The translations under genes and the position numbers were made by a program. The notes beneath the pieces were generated by a model. It searched no databases. It was not told the DNA's origin and was given only the letters and a program-made list of their open reading frames with translations. Shown in pieces: positions 1 through 8,374 of a DNA stretch of 64,000 nt. Position 1 is the first letter of the stretch; each line of letters starts with the position of its first letter. Location of the stretch: NCBI RefSeq assembly GCF_011009015.1, contig NZ_CP048878.1:5424354-5488353 (forward strand), in the 5' to 3' direction. Source of the DNA: Spartinivicinus ruber. Lineage in GTDB: Bacteria > Pseudomonadota > Gammaproteobacteria > Pseudomonadales > Zooshikellaceae.

Positions 1-1312
1 TTTTAACTGATACATTTACTTTCAAATCATGCATCATCTCCAATGCATACACTTTATCTTTCTGTTGCTTTTCTGATAAAGGAACAGATAATACCCCTGA
101 CGTTTTAACCTCTGCATTAAAGTTGGGTGCTAATGATGCTGTTGCATGGGGCGGACCAAATGGGTGCATATCCGTGTGAACGTAATGGTTTGCATAGTAC
201 AGCCAGCACTTTATTCTAGAGTAACTCACCTCACTCACTGCTTGGTGAATAAATTGCGTTGCATAATAGTGGTCTTGGTGAGGGTCCAACTGTAAGTGTG
301 GTGTGACTATAACTTCAGGCTGATATTTTTCTACTAAGAACTGAAGGTCTTTTAACAGATTTTTGCCTGTGGCTTTATTATCACCATCAGTAGGTAGTGG
401 AAAGCTATTAAACTCTCTGAATACAATTGTGGTATCAACACCCGCAGTCTTAGAGCTCACTAGTTTGGCTTGCTCTTCATACATGTCTTTGAGACATAGA
501 CAAAAGTAACCCAGATTAACAACCTGTTCTTTTGTAACACCACCCCAAGCAGGTACTGCAATGCTATCAAATACTCTTAAACGACCCTTTAATATAGATG
601 CCTGTTGAGGTTCTGGATAGACATGTTGAAAATCCTTCTGCTCTACTTCGCCAGCCGTTAAGGTAACAATGCTAACATCTTTCGCCTGGCTATAAAGACC
701 ATAGGCAGCCAACTCTGCATCGTCAGCATGAGGAGCAATAATCATTATGCGTTTGTTGATGATGTCTGGGTTAGAAAAGCCAAATAGGGTTAATTTATGG
801 TTGTTATCAGTTATTGGCTGGCAGTGTTTGAAGTCGAGGATTAAATTTTTACCAGTTAATAATGTTGTTAAACCATCACTTATATTCAAATAGCGCAATC
901 CATTTACAGAGCGTTCAAAATACTGTCTATTTGTAGTATTACCATCGTTAATTTCAACATAAGGGTCAAAAATACTACCCAACCAATTAGCTTGAATTTT
1001 AATAGCAACCAATCCTGTATCCAGCGATAAATCACTGTCAGGCTTTTCTACACAATGAAGTTGATTATTTTCTATCGTTAACAGAAGCTCTACTGCATTT
1101 TCAAACTGGTATTGGTAATCTGACTTGGGGTCATAAAAAATATGATCAGACCACAACACTTCATGGGCAATATAAAAAATGACTGCAAAAATTAAAGTTT
1201 GCCAGTACCAACCCATCAAAAGCCCAAGAAGCGCCAAGCAAATAAAAACTAACGCTTTTATTTGGTTTGTCATCTTCTTCTTTTTTAAATATGGGTTATT
1301 TTTTGTTTTCAT
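1..1312 (-). CDS. PIG-L family deacetylase, DnpA-like (3' end outside window)
   Basis: The reading frame starts at ATG 1310-1312 and is open to the window edge, so the C-terminus is missing. About the first 50 residues hold a lysine-rich start and a hydrophobic membrane segment. A middle region of unknown fold follows, then a LmbE/PIG-L domain with the zinc-site motif APHADDAELAAYG and a later HxxDH-type site (PHLQLDPHQDHYYA). PIG-L proteins remove N-acetyl groups from sugars. The gene sits 8 bases after the Mig-14-like gene at the distal end of the LPS-core run. That is the place of PA5002 (dnpA, a de-N-acetylase linked to drug tolerance) in P. aeruginosa as I recall it. The family call is secure. 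The DnpA orthology rests on synteny plus the membrane anchor. Confidence 0.85.
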   Translation of the reverse strand, partial: MKTKNNPYLKKKKMTNQIKALVFICLALLGLLMGWYWQTLIFAVIFYIAHEVLWSDHIFYDPKSDYQYQFENAVELLLTIENNQLHCVEKPDSDLSLDTGLVAIKIQANWLGSIFDPYVEINDGNTTNRQYFERSVNGLRYLNISDGLTTLLTGKNLILDFKHCQPITDNNHKLTLFGFSNPDIINKRIMIIAPHADDAELAAYGLYSQAKDVSIVTLTAGEVEQKDFQHVYPEPQQASILKGRLRVFDSIAVPAWGGVTKEQVVNLGYFCLCLKDMYEEQAKLVSSKTAGVDTTIVFREFNSFPLPTDGDNKATGKNLLKDLQFLVEKYQPEVIVTPHLQLDPHQDHYYATQFIHQAVSEVSYSRIKCWLYYANHYVHTDMHPFGPPHATASLAPNFNAEVKTSGVLSVPLSEKQQKDKVYALEMMHDLKVNVSVK

Positions 1313-1320
1313 AATACTTA

Positions 1321-2220
1321 TTACGTTGAGTATACTGACACTCTGCTACACCAACGGTCTTTATACTCGTTATCAGCTAAACCAAATGAATAACGTAGCT
1401 GCTTATTTTGCTTATCAGCCGCCTCCTGAGCTTCCTGCACATTCAAAAAGCTAAGCATACTACCAGGACTAAACTCTTTTACAGATGGATCAACCCCACC
1501 ATTGATATATTCTACAGACAACCATTTCTCTGATTCAGCCTGATATACCAGCTGAATCGCAACTGGGCGTTTATCAAAATACAGCACTGAGCCAACTAAA
1601 TAGTTTTGTAGTCTACTCAGTAATTCCCCCATCAAGGATGTACCTTTGGCTGCAAAGCCCCACCTTAACTCAAATAATGTCAAATAAAACTCACATATCT
1701 GATCTGCAGATAGCTCACTGATAGGATGCAACTCACCACCCGCCTCTTGAAACAACCTTAATTCACGGCGATGGTTGTACTTAAACTTTTTAGAGTAACC
1801 CCCAGGTTGAAAGCCTTTAGCTAAACATATCTGTTTATCTTTATCCTTCAGATTGGTCAACTGGGGTTCATGCAAATTCGAAATTAATTCTGCTTTATAA
1901 GGCAATTCAAGTTGGGCATTTTCAGCAATGGGCAATATAATTTCCGCATTACCTGTATCCACTAAGCCTCTTTTACCGAGTTTTTTTAAAGCTTGCTTAC
2001 TCCCCGCGACATAGTTTTCCCACACAGGAATCGCAGCAATAAGCTGGCCATCTTGATAACGGCCACTAAACTCCAGTGGGATATCTAATAATGACGAAAC
2101 CACTCCAATCACTTCTGGGTGAGTAATAAAGCTACCGCCCCACTGTTGGTAAGCCTCTTCATATTGACCAGCAGTTAAAGGTTGCCAATGACGGGTTTGC
2201 CATTTCGCGAGTAAACTCAT
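1321..2220 (-). CDS. Mig-14-like GNAT-fold protein
   Basis: A protein of about 299 aa if translation starts at ATG 2218-2220, where the start overlaps the upstream stop (ATGA). A longer frame to 2268 lies inside the upstream gene and is unlikely. It begins MSLLAKWQTRHWQPL and has the look of a GNAT/FemAB-type acyltransferase: an aromatic, charged N-terminal half and a later segment of the LYFDKRPVAIQLVY type near the expected acyl-CoA-binding strand. No signal peptide or membrane segment is seen. Position between the glycosyltransferase and the PIG-L gene matches PA5003 (mig-14), whose relatives give resistance to antimicrobial peptides. Function is inferred from position and overall resemblance; the substrate is unknown. 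Confidence 0.7.
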   Translation of the reverse strand: MSLLAKWQTRHWQPLTAGQYEEAYQQWGGSFITHPEVIGVVSSLLDIPLEFSGRYQDGQLIAAIPVWENYVAGSKQALKKLGKRGLVDTGNAEIILPIAENAQLELPYKAELISNLHEPQLTNLKDKDKQICLAKGFQPGGYSKKFKYNHRRELRLFQEAGGELHPISELSADQICEFYLTLFELRWGFAAKGTSLMGELLSRLQNYLVGSVLYFDKRPVAIQLVYQAESEKWLSVEYINGGVDPSVKEFSPGSMLSFLNVQEAQEAADKQNKQLRYSFGLADNEYKDRWCSRVSVYST

Positions 2221-3344
2221 GCAACCCCCATTGTCATGGCGTAAGGCTTGATAAAAGGCAACTGCCAAAAGTGGTCTTTAACGACTGAGTAGCTAAAATT
2301 TTGAGTAACTTTAGCATCCATTTTATTTGCCAGAGCAGTTTTGTCTTGGCTAGAAAGGCTGTAAATTTGGATCATGTGTGCAGCCAGCTGTTGTGCATCC
2401 CCTAATGGAAACAACTGGCCACAACCCTCAACCACCTCTTTACCACCACCACAATCGGTAGCAATGATCGGCAAACCAGCAGCCATAGCCTCCAGTAATA
2501 CCATACCAAAAGGCTCATGATCAGACGTTAAAACAAAACTATCAAAGGCTTTATAGTATTGAGCAGCCTCAAGTACCATTCCTAAAAACAACACTTGCTT
2601 TGCAATACCAAGAGACTGAGCTAGCTGCTTTAATTCACCCTCTAGCCTGCCTTGACCTAAAATTGCTAATACTGCATTCGGCAACTGTCCTGCAACTAAA
2701 GCAAATGCTTTTAATAAGGTTGCCTGGTCTTTATCTGGGTGTAATCGCCCTACATTAGCAAAAACATACTGGTCTTGTGTTAAACCTAAAAATTTTCGGG
2801 CAGCTTCGCGTTCAACCAAATTAGCTTTTAGTTGATTATAGTCAACCCGATTATAAAGGGTTTGAATGTGGTCCGCAGGCCAGTGTGGCAAGCAGCTGCG
2901 AATATCATCTCTTACCGCATCGGACACACCAAGCAATGCTAAACGTTGTTGGCGTCGGTTAACAAACCAACGCCGGGTTTTTCGCTGATAATCACCAAAT
3001 GCATGATGAACACCGACGGTAAATAAATCCGGAATATGAGAACAGATATATAAAGGCTTAAACCGGTGGGCAATGGCAAAACTAAACTGTCTTTGCTCAC
3101 ATATACGCTGTAACTGTTTAATTTGTTTTCGCTTCAAGCCGCGCACATCTTTAGACGTGTTTTCCAGAAAAAACACTTCATCAGAAGCAGACTCATTTGC
3201 CACTTGATCAGAGAACTCGCCTGTTAAATAAACGGTTGTCACTTTATAAGGTGTATCAGCAAACAGCCCTGCATATTGTCGAGCCACATCTAAAAAAGGT
3301 GGCTCATATCCGTGACAGAGCTGTAGTACATGGGGTTGGTTCAT
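2217..3344 (-). CDS. LPS-core glycosyltransferase, WapH-like (GT4)
   Basis: A GT-B fold glycosyltransferase of about 375 aa. The C-terminal half carries the GT4 signature: NVGRLHPDKDQATLL starts the nucleotide-sugar domain, and an E-x7-E motif (DHEPFGMVLLEAMAAGLPI) marks the donor site. The start is taken as ATG 3342-3344, five bases after the upstream stop, with GAGGG about 12 bases ahead; the longer frame begins with TTG at 3356 and overlaps the upstream gene. It lies between the carbamoyltransferase and the Mig-14-like gene, the place of PA5004 (wapH) in P. aeruginosa, which adds a core sugar. The precise sugar here cannot be read from sequence. Confidence 0.8.
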   Translation of the reverse strand: MNQPHVLQLCHGYEPPFLDVARQYAGLFADTPYKVTTVYLTGEFSDQVANESASDEVFFLENTSKDVRGLKRKQIKQLQRICEQRQFSFAIAHRFKPLYICSHIPDLFTVGVHHAFGDYQRKTRRWFVNRRQQRLALLGVSDAVRDDIRSCLPHWPADHIQTLYNRVDYNQLKANLVEREAARKFLGLTQDQYVFANVGRLHPDKDQATLLKAFALVAGQLPNAVLAILGQGRLEGELKQLAQSLGIAKQVLFLGMVLEAAQYYKAFDSFVLTSDHEPFGMVLLEAMAAGLPIIATDCGGGKEVVEGCGQLFPLGDAQQLAAHMIQIYSLSSQDKTALANKMDAKVTQNFSYSVVKDHFWQLPFIKPYAMTMGVA

Positions 3345-3349
3345 TGTAA

Positions 3350-5098
3350 TTAGCAACCCTCAGGAAAGTCGCCTTTCACGACTAAAATATCTTCCATAAT
3401 TAAATACTGTAAGTCTGAGCCAAAAAACATATTCAATGCATCAGTAGGCGTACATACAACTGGCTCACCACGGCGGTTTAATGAAGTATTCAACACTACG
3501 CCATTGCCAGTGAATTTTTCCATTTCCAACATTAAATCATAATAACGTGGGTTTACTTCCCGCTTAACCGCTTGCGCCCTGGCAGTACCATCTTCATGTA
3601 CTACCTCAGGCACACGCTCTTTCCATTCCTCTTTAACTTCAAAGGTAAAAGTCATAAAAGGCGCGGGGTGGTCCACTTTAAACATTTCTGGTGCCACTCG
3701 ATCCAGCATACTAGGGCAGAATGGCCTCCAACGCTCGCGGAATTTAATTTGCTCATTAATTCGGTCAGCAACCCCTTTCACACTGGGGCAACCTAAAATA
3801 CTACGCCGACCTAATGCCCGTGGACCAAACTCCATGCGCCCTTGGAACCAAGCAACTGGATTACCTTCAGCAAGCACTTTGGCAATACGCTCTGGAACTT
3901 GATCAATTTGCTTGAATTTCGGTTTATCAGGGTGGTTTTGACAGGCTTCAGTAACTTGCTCATTAGTAAATGAAGGGCCTAAATAGACATGCTCCATTTT
4001 TTCAACAGCAACTCCACGCTTTTCAGAAGCAAAAGAAGCTGCACCAATGGCAGTTCCAGCATCTCCAGAGGCAGGCTGTACAAATAACTCTTTTAATTCT
4101 GGACGAGAGACAATTTTCTGGTTGAGTTTTACGTTTAACGCACCACCACCAGAAAAAGCTAATAAGCCCGTTTCCTTAATAATATCCCCTAAATAATAAT
4201 CCATTAATTTTAGGGCAACTGTCTCATATAATTGCTGAATGCTTGCAGCATAGTGAATATAAGGATCATCTGCCACATCACCTTTCCGACGAGGCCCCAG
4301 CCACTCAATTAATTTCTTAGTAAAATAAAAGCCTTTGCCATTTTCTTTATAACGGCGTAGTCCAACCACATTGACGTAATCAGTATTAACTCGAAATTCT
4401 TTACCATCAAAATCAATAAGCTTTGATAAATCGTATTTGCTAGGATCACCATAGGGCGCCATGCCCATCACTTTATATTCACCATCAAGCATCTCAAAAC
4501 CAAGATATTCAGTGATAGCACCATACAAGCCACCCAATGAGTCTGGATCATAAAATTCTTTAATTTTATGAATTTTGCCATTTTCGCCGTAGCCAAAAAA
4601 TGTTGTGGCATACTCTCCTTTTCCGTCAATCCCCATAATGGCTGTTTTTTCTTTAAAACCACTTAGGTGATAAGCACTGGAAGCGTGGGCTAAATGATGT
4701 TCAACTGGTTCAAACTCAATTTTTTGCCAGTCAAAACCGATGGACTCAAGCATTTCACGAATCTGCCCTACATAACGACGATAACGGCGATTACCATTAA
4801 ACAACACACCTAAGGCTCGGTCAGGGGCATACCAATACCGCTTTGCATAATGCCAACGAGCAGGACTGGACAAACTAATAGGTGCAAAAGGCACAGCAAT
4901 GACATCAACATCTTTAGCAGAGATACCCGCTTGCTTTAAGCAAAACTTTGTAGCCTCTAGCGGCATTTTATTTTTGGCGTGTTTATCCCGAAGAAAGCGC
5001 TCCTCTTCAGCTGCAGCAACCAACTTGCCATCTATATACAATGCTGCTGAAGGATCATGGCTCAATGCGCCAGATAAACCTAAAATTGTTAATGCCAC
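3350..5098 (-). CDS. LPS-core carbamoyltransferase, WapO-like
   Basis: A 582-aa member of the NodU/CmcH/TobZ O-carbamoyltransferase family, full length. Visible family marks are the ASKHA-type start (GALSHDPSAALYIDGK), the HHLAHASSAYH metal/carbamoyl-adenylate motif, GGGALNVKLNQK, FQGRMEFGPRALGRRSI and the YrdC-like NTSLNRRGEPVV near the C-terminus. The start codon is GTG (5096-5098) with AGAGGT a few bases ahead. In P. aeruginosa the gene in this position (PA5005, wapO) carbamoylates heptose II of the LPS core. The same role is inferred here from family and gene order. It is the first gene after a 215-bp gap holding a MITE-like element. Confidence 0.85.
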   Translation of the reverse strand: MALTILGLSGALSHDPSAALYIDGKLVAAAEEERFLRDKHAKNKMPLEATKFCLKQAGISAKDVDVIAVPFAPISLSSPARWHYAKRYWYAPDRALGVLFNGNRRYRRYVGQIREMLESIGFDWQKIEFEPVEHHLAHASSAYHLSGFKEKTAIMGIDGKGEYATTFFGYGENGKIHKIKEFYDPDSLGGLYGAITEYLGFEMLDGEYKVMGMAPYGDPSKYDLSKLIDFDGKEFRVNTDYVNVVGLRRYKENGKGFYFTKKLIEWLGPRRKGDVADDPYIHYAASIQQLYETVALKLMDYYLGDIIKETGLLAFSGGGALNVKLNQKIVSRPELKELFVQPASGDAGTAIGAASFASEKRGVAVEKMEHVYLGPSFTNEQVTEACQNHPDKPKFKQIDQVPERIAKVLAEGNPVAWFQGRMEFGPRALGRRSILGCPSVKGVADRINEQIKFRERWRPFCPSMLDRVAPEMFKVDHPAPFMTFTFEVKEEWKERVPEVVHEDGTARAQAVKREVNPRYYDLMLEMEKFTGNGVVLNTSLNRRGEPVVCTPTDALNMFFGSDLQYLIMEDILVVKGDFPEGC

Positions 5099-5185
5099 TT
5101 AACACCTCTTCTTTTCAGCTACAACTGTTGCTTATACCAAAGGCGTATTGCAACAGTCCTAGAAAACATTGAGATTGTATCTTTC

Positions 5186-5313
5186 TATACCCTTCCCGAA
5201 TGAATTTTAGGGTTTGTTGTCGTCGCTCTTCACCCCAATCATTTATAGAAACATAAACTCATGGGGCTTCATCGCTCGACGGCCGCCCCTAAAAACCATT
5301 CGCTTTGGCTATA
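5186..5313. repeat. 128-bp MITE-like element, copy A
   Basis: It begins TATACCCTTCCCGAATG and ends CATTCGCTTTGGCTATA. The two outer arms of about 27 bp are imperfect inverted repeats: left TTTTAGGG pairs with right CCCTAAAA, and left CGAATG pairs with right CATTCG. The element fills the space between the two-domain kinase gene, abutting its stop codon, and the carbamoyltransferase gene. A copy of identical length lies at 31527-31654 and a longer one at 33818-33995. No coding capacity. Confidence 0.8.
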
Positions 5314-6768
5314 TTAGCTAAACCGACTTACCAACTGCTCGAATACCTGCTTTACATTCGGCGACGCATTTAGCCAGTTTTTATTAAAACGCTGCAAATC
5401 CCGTTGAAATGCAACCTGAAATGAACCTGGGCGATCATGCTGTTGCATAGCATCCAGGTCAATAATTTGCAGCCCTGAATCTGCCAAAAGCAGGTTATTG
5501 GCTTTTAAATCACCATGAGAAATTTGATATTTCTCCATGGTTTCAAATAACTGGCTAAACGCTGGCAACCAACTCTCAACCTCAGACGAGTCAGTTACCG
5601 CTAAGAAATGCGATAAACAGTCTGGCCCAGCGATATACTCTAAAATCAAAAATGCTCTGCCACGAAGAGGTCCACAACGCTCTTCAATAAATGCTATGGG
5701 TTGCGGCGTTTGAATACCCAACAAACCCAAGCGATAGGCATTCAGCCAAGATACCCAAGCCCGGCTTGGTCGCCAGCAGCGTGATAAACGATGCTGAAAA
5801 CTTTTTATGTTATACCGCTTAATCACCAGTGGCTGGCCGTTATACTCAGCTACTCCAACGGTTGCAGTATTCCCACTTTTTAGTCGGTTCGAGTCATCAA
5901 CCAGACAATTGTCAAGGTTTTGTAAAAAGCCATGCCACTGTTCGCAATCCCACTCTCTTCGATAAACTTCCAGGCGAGACCAACTTTTATTCACCACAAA
6001 TTCACTACAGTCGCGAGTCACTTTACGTAAGTAATTCGCCACTCGCCACTTCCGCCAACGGACTGTTAAAGCCTGTAGTTCTACTTCAGTGATTGGCTGC
6101 ATTTCGGGCTGGCGGGCATTATAGTCTGCAACGACTTGTGATACAAAGCGATCATAATAAGGAGGCAACTGAGCCAAATAAATCGCCAAGTTATCCAAAA
6201 TATTCTGTCTGGGTAGCAGGCTACCTTGTTGAGAGCCATCCACCCCATCACCATCAATGGCAAGCATGTTACCCTGATGAACTAAAAAGTTATTCAGATG
6301 AATATCATCTTGCTTCAGGCCAGCCTTGTGCATCTGGGCTAGCAGGCCAAAGGAAGGCAAAAACAACTGTAGTCGCTGCTCATTACTACTAGCTTGTTGC
6401 CAGAGCTCTGCCAAACTTTGGTTATTTTCCAGCCACTCAAAAAGTACCACATGACCTTGCTGCTCAAAGGTATCTGACGCTACTAGCTGCTGAGTAGCTA
6501 CGCCAGCATCCTCTAACCAGCGGGTACCTTTTAACTCTCGCTGGGCATGCCACTTTGCTTTATTCGGGGCAATAAACAGTTTGGCTAATACTGGCTGGCC
6601 TTGATATACCCCATAACCAACCACCCGTTTACCTGGCAATACACGGAGGGTTTTATGTACGACAAGTTCGACTTGCTCATTATCAAGCAGTAGACTAAAT
6701 GGAGCGATAACCTCTCGGCCTTGACTACGCAGCCCTGCTAAAGTGACTTGTGGAATAGCTACCGTCAC
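5314..6768 (-). CDS. two-domain LPS-core kinase-like protein (PA5006-like)
   Basis: A 484-aa protein that looks like two Kdo/WaaP-type kinase folds in a row. The N-terminal half has an ATP-lysine strand (GQPVLAKLF), a catalytic-loop-like DDIHLNNFLV and a metal-binding IDGDGV. The C-terminal half repeats the pattern with GQPLVIKRY, SHGDLKANNLLL and IIDLDAMQQ. The start is GTG 6766-6768, directly against the stop of the upstream kinase gene. Length and position fit PA5006 of P. aeruginosa, a putative LPS kinase. The second domain has the more canonical catalytic loop, so the first may be degenerate or have another acceptor. Core-heptose phosphorylation is inferred. Confidence 0.75.
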   Translation of the reverse strand: MTVAIPQVTLAGLRSQGREVIAPFSLLLDNEQVELVVHKTLRVLPGKRVVGYGVYQGQPVLAKLFIAPNKAKWHAQRELKGTRWLEDAGVATQQLVASDTFEQQGHVVLFEWLENNQSLAELWQQASSNEQRLQLFLPSFGLLAQMHKAGLKQDDIHLNNFLVHQGNMLAIDGDGVDGSQQGSLLPRQNILDNLAIYLAQLPPYYDRFVSQVVADYNARQPEMQPITEVELQALTVRWRKWRVANYLRKVTRDCSEFVVNKSWSRLEVYRREWDCEQWHGFLQNLDNCLVDDSNRLKSGNTATVGVAEYNGQPLVIKRYNIKSFQHRLSRCWRPSRAWVSWLNAYRLGLLGIQTPQPIAFIEERCGPLRGRAFLILEYIAGPDCLSHFLAVTDSSEVESWLPAFSQLFETMEKYQISHGDLKANNLLLADSGLQIIDLDAMQQHDRPGSFQVAFQRDLQRFNKNWLNASPNVKQVFEQLVSRFS

Positions 6769-7563
6769 TTACTCACGCCCCTCAAAAAAGTCCAGCACTT
6801 GCCTGATTTGCTGTTTGTCTTTACTGGTAAGTCGATGAGCAAGACTATTGCCTCGATATAGCTTGTAAAAGCGCATCCGCATCGTGCGTGATAAATGGTA
6901 TTTACCCAGTTTATCCAAGCAAGCCAGATCTTTAACAATTCGATATTGCAGCATCGGGCCAAACCACCTAAAACCACCAGGACAGTCAATCAGAAATATC
7001 TGCGGATTGGTTTTATCCCGAGAAACCAGAATATTGCGCCACTTTAAATCGTTATGAACAAACCGGTAGGCATGTAATACCCGAGCAGCCCACGCCACCT
7101 GATCAATCACTGGTAATAACCAGTTTCGATCAGTTAAATAATTCGGGTACTCTTCTATTACCTCTGATAAGTCAATGGTATTTTCCAGCTCTTCAGTAAT
7201 TAAAGCGCCTTTTAGCATCATGCTAAACAGCTTTTGCTCTCCATACGCAACTAAATTGGCAGTTGGTAACCCTAAATGACGGAACAACAAAAGGTTTTTC
7301 CATTCTGCACGGACTCGACTGCGACCAATATAACGACGCAAGCCTTTACCACCACCCGTATAGCGCTTTACATAAAAAACCTTACCTGCAGATGTGACTT
7401 TATAAACTTTACTCAAAGGATCACTGGTAATCTGTTCACCTGGTAATTTAAATACTTTATACAAGCTACCAAACACATCAGCAACAGGGGTATGCTGGTA
7501 GGGCTGAGTCACAGTCCAAAAACCCGATTTAGGCCAAACAGCAGACTTCAAAAAACTGAGCAT
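6769..7563 (-). CDS. LPS-core kinase, WapP/WapQ-like
   Basis: A protein of about 264 aa if read from ATG 7561-7563, which lies five bases after the waaP stop; the longer frame to 7605 would overlap waaP. Kinase marks are a GKVFYVKRY ATP-lysine strand, the catalytic loop FVHNDLKWRNILV and a metal site FLIDCPGG. In P. aeruginosa two small kinases (wapP and wapQ) lie between waaP and PA5006, whereas only one lies here, so it cannot be assigned to one of them by position. Cytoplasmic, expected to phosphorylate a core sugar. Tightly packed with its neighbours in one operon. Confidence 0.75.
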   Translation of the reverse strand: MLSFLKSAVWPKSGFWTVTQPYQHTPVADVFGSLYKVFKLPGEQITSDPLSKVYKVTSAGKVFYVKRYTGGGKGLRRYIGRSRVRAEWKNLLLFRHLGLPTANLVAYGEQKLFSMMLKGALITEELENTIDLSEVIEEYPNYLTDRNWLLPVIDQVAWAARVLHAYRFVHNDLKWRNILVSRDKTNPQIFLIDCPGGFRWFGPMLQYRIVKDLACLDKLGKYHLSRTMRMRFYKLYRGNSLAHRLTSKDKQQIRQVLDFFEGRE

Positions 7564-7570
7564 ATTCACC

Positions 7571-8374
7571 TTAAATTGCGTCACCTTTGCGTTGCTTGCG
7601 AGCATATAGTTTTTCTGCTTTTTTCGCCAACATACGCCAAGTGCTGGATTTATCTTTAAGTGCTTGTTTTAAAGGCTTGCCTGTGTATATCTTGATAAAG
7701 CGGAATAAATCATTACGGCAAAGTCCTATATCCATCACCGAAAAATACAACGCGGCTAGATCTTTATTTATCCAACGACGTGGTGTGTGGTTACGCACCT
7801 GAGCACGATGTAAGTCAATCAACCATAGATCAGGGTTTAAATCGGCTGGTAGCTCAGGTGATAAAAGAAAATGGCAAATATAATAATCGCGATGATTTAA
7901 CCCGTTCTCATGAATCGTTCGAGTTATCTTCGCAACCTGAGCAATTAAATTACGCTTTAGCTTTAATGGTGATGGAAATTGCTGCCAATTTAATGATAAA
8001 TCCTCAAGGCTTATCATATCTTGCAGCTCTTCAGTAATAATAAACGACTGTTGTGTTGCAGGATTACAGCCTTTAACGCCAAAAGCAACTGGAGTCATTG
8101 TTTTTACCCCAAGCTGCTGTAAACGCTTAATCGCTTGCCATTCATTAGTCGCACCTAATACTGGCCAGCGAAACCGAATTAAATTATCGACAATATCTCG
8201 CCAACCAACACCAAAATGCAGCTTGGCAAAAAAGCCTTTACCATTATGCTCAAAACGCAATGTACGGCGAGCTTCCAGCTCTCGAAATATTTCTCCTTGC
8301 AACTGGCGCACTTGAGTAAAAGGATCTTTACCCTGCCACCAGCAGGAAAAGTCTTCACGCAAATTTAATTTCAT
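7571..8374 (-). CDS. waaP: lipopolysaccharide core heptose(I) kinase WaaP
   Basis: A 267-aa protein closely matching the E. coli WaaP pattern over its full length. It starts with a WxGKDPF...LQGE(I/V)FRELE block (W13 onward), followed by RRTLRFE, then FAKLHFG with the ATP lysine. SFIITEEL, the catalytic loop NHRDYYICHFLL and the metal-binding LIDLHRAQVR follow, and RRWINKDLAALYFS completes the C-lobe. WaaP phosphorylates heptose I of the inner core and is essential in Pseudomonas. The start overlaps the end of waaG by 4 bp (ATGA). This is one of the most certain calls in the run. Confidence 0.95.
   Translation of the reverse strand: MKLNLREDFSCWWQGKDPFTQVRQLQGEIFRELEARRTLRFEHNGKGFFAKLHFGVGWRDIVDNLIRFRWPVLGATNEWQAIKRLQQLGVKTMTPVAFGVKGCNPATQQSFIITEELQDMISLEDLSLNWQQFPSPLKLKRNLIAQVAKITRTIHENGLNHRDYYICHFLLSPELPADLNPDLWLIDLHRAQVRNHTPRRWINKDLAALYFSVMDIGLCRNDLFRFIKIYTGKPLKQALKDKSSTWRMLAKKAEKLYARKQRKGDAI

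Noticed and set aside
1179-1454. 91-codon plus-strand ORF with hydrophobic middle
   Set aside because: Antisense to the start of the PIG-L gene and the end of the Mig-14-like gene, both well supported.
3345-3356. TTG start for the WapH-like gene, and similar TTG/GTG extensions at 12618, 15611, 25942 and 45907
   Set aside because: In each case a downstream ATG or GTG has a better-placed ribosome site, and the extension overlaps the upstream gene or swallows the ribosome site.
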